DNA of 10,844 bases, taken from assembly GCA_003024985.2 (NCBI GenBank), contig PXIH01S0057566.1; one strand, 5' to 3'. Origin of the DNA: Euperipatoides rowelli. Its lineage: Eukaryota; Onychophora; Udeonychophora; Euonychophora; Peripatopsidae. The notes under the pieces are model-generated. The model was not told where the DNA came from and did no database searches. It saw nothing but the letters and a program-made list of their open reading frames with translations. The translations under genes were made by a program, and so were the position numbers. Shown here piece by piece: positions 8,745 to 10,844 of the stretch (position 1 is its first letter; every line of letters starts with the position of its first letter).

Positions 8745-8750
8745 TTTATT
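8745..8750 (-). terminator. Polyadenylation signal AATAAA at the LINE 3' end
   Basis: On the minus strand, CTCTGGTTTAAATCTTGTTG is followed by AATAAATTAAAATTAAATTAG. A GTTTAA...TTGTTGAATAAA ending is common in LINE 3' regions of invertebrates, and it lies about 260 bases after the inferred end of the coding part. In DNA this AT-rich the hexamer alone would mean little; its place after the ORF gives it weight. Confidence 0.45.
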
Positions 8751-9010
8751 CAACAAGATTTAAACCAGAGGTTTATACATCTTCATAATATGTCACATCA
8801 TCCTATTATAAAACAATATAACAAATAACAAAATTAAACGATATAAAATAAAACTGCAAATAAACAAAAAAAAATAACTAATATATAAATAAACAAAAAT
8901 AATTATAAAATCAATCAATTAATGATTTGACAAAAATAAACTGACATTATTAAAACCCAAAAAGAAAAAATATAAATATATGTAAGTCGGTTATTAAAAT
9001 CCCATTAAAA

Positions 9011-9994
9011 TCAATTTTCAATAGGTGATATCTTTCTAATAAGCAAATTAAGATTTTTAAAATTTACTAAACCCATATAAAAACAAAGATAGGGCAGATT
9101 ATTCCATATTACGATATTTCTCTAGTGATAGAATTTGAATATTTATTAAAACTTTTTTGGATCTTTAATTATAACTTCTGAGTTCTTTTATTAGATCTGT
9201 TATTGACAATGAAAAAAAAAAAATTTCTTCATAATTAACTCTTTATAAATATATAACATATTATTCTTAATGATTCTCTGTCTTGGAGTGAGGATACTTA
9301 ATCCTATGAATTCTATTAGAAAAGGACAATTTTTTAAAGCCTATTAATAATTTATTTTTTGTTATATTTCTAATGGTTCTATCCAATAATTTTTTTTTTT
9401 TTTCAATTTTTTTATTATGAAATTGAAATATTGAAGAACCATAATGAATTATAGGAGATAAGTAATATTCATAAATAATTTTAAAGGCTTCGGGGATAAT
9501 ATATTTTATACTACTTCTAAATGAACAAAAATTTATCTTTAAACGACTATTAATATTTTTAGTATGTATTTTAAAACTAGAATCCTCGTCGAAAATGATA
9601 CCCAGATCTTTGTGATATATTCTAACAGATATCAAAGTAGTATCTTCAAAATATTTGAATTTATTATTATTTTTCTCCAATTATAAAACACTGGATTTAT
9701 CATAATTCAAGATGAAACCAACAGTTTTACACTTATTAACTATTATTTAGCATATTTTGCAGAATATAATGTGATTCAAATCTTTAACAGCATAATAAAC
9801 CTTTAATCGTCTGCATAAATTAATGAAAAATTTATGTTAATATCAACAATCTCTTTCATAACAATATTAAATAAAAAAGCAGACAAAATGCTACCTTGGG
9901 GTATCCCACAGTTGATACTCCAAGGTAACATTGTAGCTAGAAGTTTCATATCCATTTTTATGGAACTTAAGATTAGTGTTCAAAACAGAAGTAA
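9011..9994 (-). pseudogene. LINE reverse transcriptase (ORF2 C-terminal part), broken by frameshifts and stops
   Basis: Minus-strand order: a peptide FHKNGYETSSYNV, resembling the region before RT motif B (about 9930-9970); then, after a frameshift, INCGIPQGSILSAFLFNI with GIPQGS at 9890-9907; then the catalytic YADD at 9806-9817, followed at once by TAA. The expected continuation LKVYYAVKDLN is one frame over (9804 downward), consistent with loss of one base. Stops at 9747-9749 and 9681-9683 follow. Next comes an open 137-codon stretch, 9680 to 9267, with KDLGIIFDEDSSFKIHTKNI and SPIIHYGSSIF, typical of the region after the palm. After another frameshift come SYN*RSKKVLINI and then IWNNLP (WNNLP at 9092-9106) and FKNLNLLIRK, ending at TGA 9011-9013. 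The open stretch begins at TTG directly after a stop, so it has no genuine start codon. Confidence 0.85.
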
Positions 9995-10437
9995 AGGGAA
10001 TCTCTGTTTTTTTTTTTTTATATGTACATTATGATATGTAATAATGACATTTTGTTGGTTTGTTGGACATTAAATAATTGAATTCTTATATTCAAAATTG
10101 TAAAATCATTTTGCTTAATCTTTTAAATATACATTAAATATCCATTCTTTCACATAGTTTACAATATTGATAGTTTTAAAACATTTAGTAATATTGATAT
10201 TACAATCAATTACTATAATAATATGAACTATAATAAGGTTCTAACAAATGATTAACTTATAAAACATTTTAACAATTGAGTTTTTACTTTCCTAAATGTA
10301 AACACATTTCAGTCAGCCAATAATATTTAATCAGATCTATAAATAACTGATTAAATTCATACTAGTAATAATTAAACAGTTTTATTAACCATTTAGCCAC
10401 AAATTTCAGCAAAATATAGCTTCCAAATTTACCTTTA

Positions 10438-10503
10438 TATACAGTATACAGTATATAAAAAAAAAAACCATTAAAATATACAGTATATGTATATACTGTA
10501 TAT
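10438..10503. repeat. Cluster of TACAGTATA / TATACTGTA units
   Basis: Two overlapping ACAGTAT units at 10441-10454 are followed by an A-run and then a near-perfect 28-bp palindrome at 10476-10503 (arms ATATACAGTATAT and ATATACTGTATAT with one central mismatch). It is built from the same unit as the palindrome at 4141-4162. It may extrude as a cruciform or act as a microsatellite seed; no function is assigned. Confidence 0.8.
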
Positions 10504-10627
10504 ATTATATACTTCATTTGTATATCCTACTGTATATGTATTTTGTGTTAACCATCAAAAATAATTAAAGTCAGTTTTTGAAATGTAGAACTACTAAGAC
10601 ATAATTTCATTGGAAAAAGTAGCATTG

Positions 10628-10668
10628 GAGTAGAGGTAAAGGAAAAAAGAAAGTGGGAGGGGGGGTAT
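10628..10668 (+). repeat. Purine-rich tract
   Basis: A stretch of almost only A and G (GGAGTAGAGGTAAAGGAAAA and onward) ending in GGGAGGGGGGG. Low-complexity DNA in intron D; a polypurine run of this kind can adopt unusual structures, but nothing shows a function. Confidence 0.6.
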
Positions 10669-10844
10669 GATATGGGTTGTATTAGTAAGGATAATAATAA
10701 TGGGATGCAGCAATGGAAGAGTGGTAAGGAAGGATATTTCCCACGCTTACCCTAGGCTATTAGTAATGATAACAAACAAAAGGAAACTCGGAGACTAAAT
10801 TATACATAGAAATCATATTTATTCAGGACAATGCAAACTAACCA

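Larger units (their letters stand above)
8745..10015 (-). mobile_element. Decayed 5'-truncated non-LTR (LINE) retrotransposon, antisense to the host gene
   Basis: On the minus strand this holds, in order, a reverse transcriptase segment (GIPQGS, YADD), the region after the palm, a C-terminal segment with WNNLP, about 265 bases of 3' untranslated DNA, and AATAAA at the low-coordinate end. The element encoded target-primed reverse transcription; it is now inactive. The 5' part, meaning any ORF1, the endonuclease and the early RT motifs, is absent, as is usual for LINEs that stopped copying early. The high-coordinate border is placed near 10008-10020, where RT-like reading ends at an A-run on the minus strand. 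I saw no target-site duplication. The clade is not certain; the palm motifs and the WNNLP tail suit Jockey/CR1-type elements. Confidence 0.85.
6810..10844 (+). other. Intron D of the spatacsin-like gene (continues past the window)
   Basis: Inferred from donor GTATTT at 6810; no acceptor and exon matching the next spatacsin segment was found, so the intron is at least 4,035 bases long. From 6810 to about 8100 it is AT-rich, with only short chance frames such as 7269-7484. From 8150 to 8463 it is richer in G and C and in hairpins. From about 8745 to 10015 lies an antisense LINE relic. Beyond that are AT-rich DNA, a TACAGTATA-rich cluster at 10438-10503, and a purine-rich tract at about 10628-10668 with a run of seven G. 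Confidence 0.75.

Noticed and set aside
9267-9680. A 137-residue minus-strand protein-coding gene
   Set aside because: It begins at TTG right after a stop, has no proper start, and is the middle of a LINE reverse transcriptase protein with clear upstream and downstream parts in other frames.
9834-10034. Plus-strand 66-residue ORF
   Set aside because: It is the reverse strand of the LINE reverse transcriptase GIPQGS region.
1-10844. CRISPR array, bacterial operon or prokaryotic mobile element
   Set aside because: No regularly spaced repeats, no ribosome-binding sites with dense ORFs, and clear spliceosomal introns; the DNA is eukaryotic.

Overview
This window is a piece of an intron-rich animal (metazoan) gene in a strongly AT-rich genome. 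It carries four coding exons on the + strand, at 1-72, 377-497, 2991-3141 and 6385-6809. Their splice phases fit together and give one uninterrupted reading frame of 256 codons. The two downstream exons, and more weakly the second, resemble the N-terminal part of spatacsin (SPG11 in human), the lysosomal/autophagy protein that works with spastizin and the AP-5 adaptor complex. The gene runs off both ends of the window, so its start codon, promoter and 3' end are not present.

Layout: exon A (1-72), intron A (73-376), exon B (377-497), intron B (498-2990), exon C (2991-3141), intron C (3142-6384), exon D (6385-6809), then intron D to the window end. Introns make up more than 90 percent of the window. 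They contain homopolymer runs, small palindromes, an 18-bp direct repeat, a C-rich to poly-A block that may be an old retroposed repeat, and a hairpin-rich patch near 8150-8463. At about 8745-10015 lies an antisense, 5'-truncated and decayed non-LTR (LINE) retrotransposon. It still shows the reverse transcriptase GIPQGS and YADD motifs, the region after the palm, and a C-terminal WNNLP motif, but is broken by frameshifts and stops.

Organism: long AT-rich introns, GT-AG splicing and a LINE fragment point to an animal. Spatacsin similarity is clear but divergent from human, suggesting an invertebrate. The many copies of ACAGTAT/ATACTGT and scattered AGGCCTA words make me think of arthropods such as crustaceans, but this is only an impression. 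No prokaryotic genes, tRNA, rRNA or CRISPR arrays were seen. I found no convincing evidence of a new biological system; the most useful results are the exon model of a divergent spatacsin gene and the nested LINE relic.
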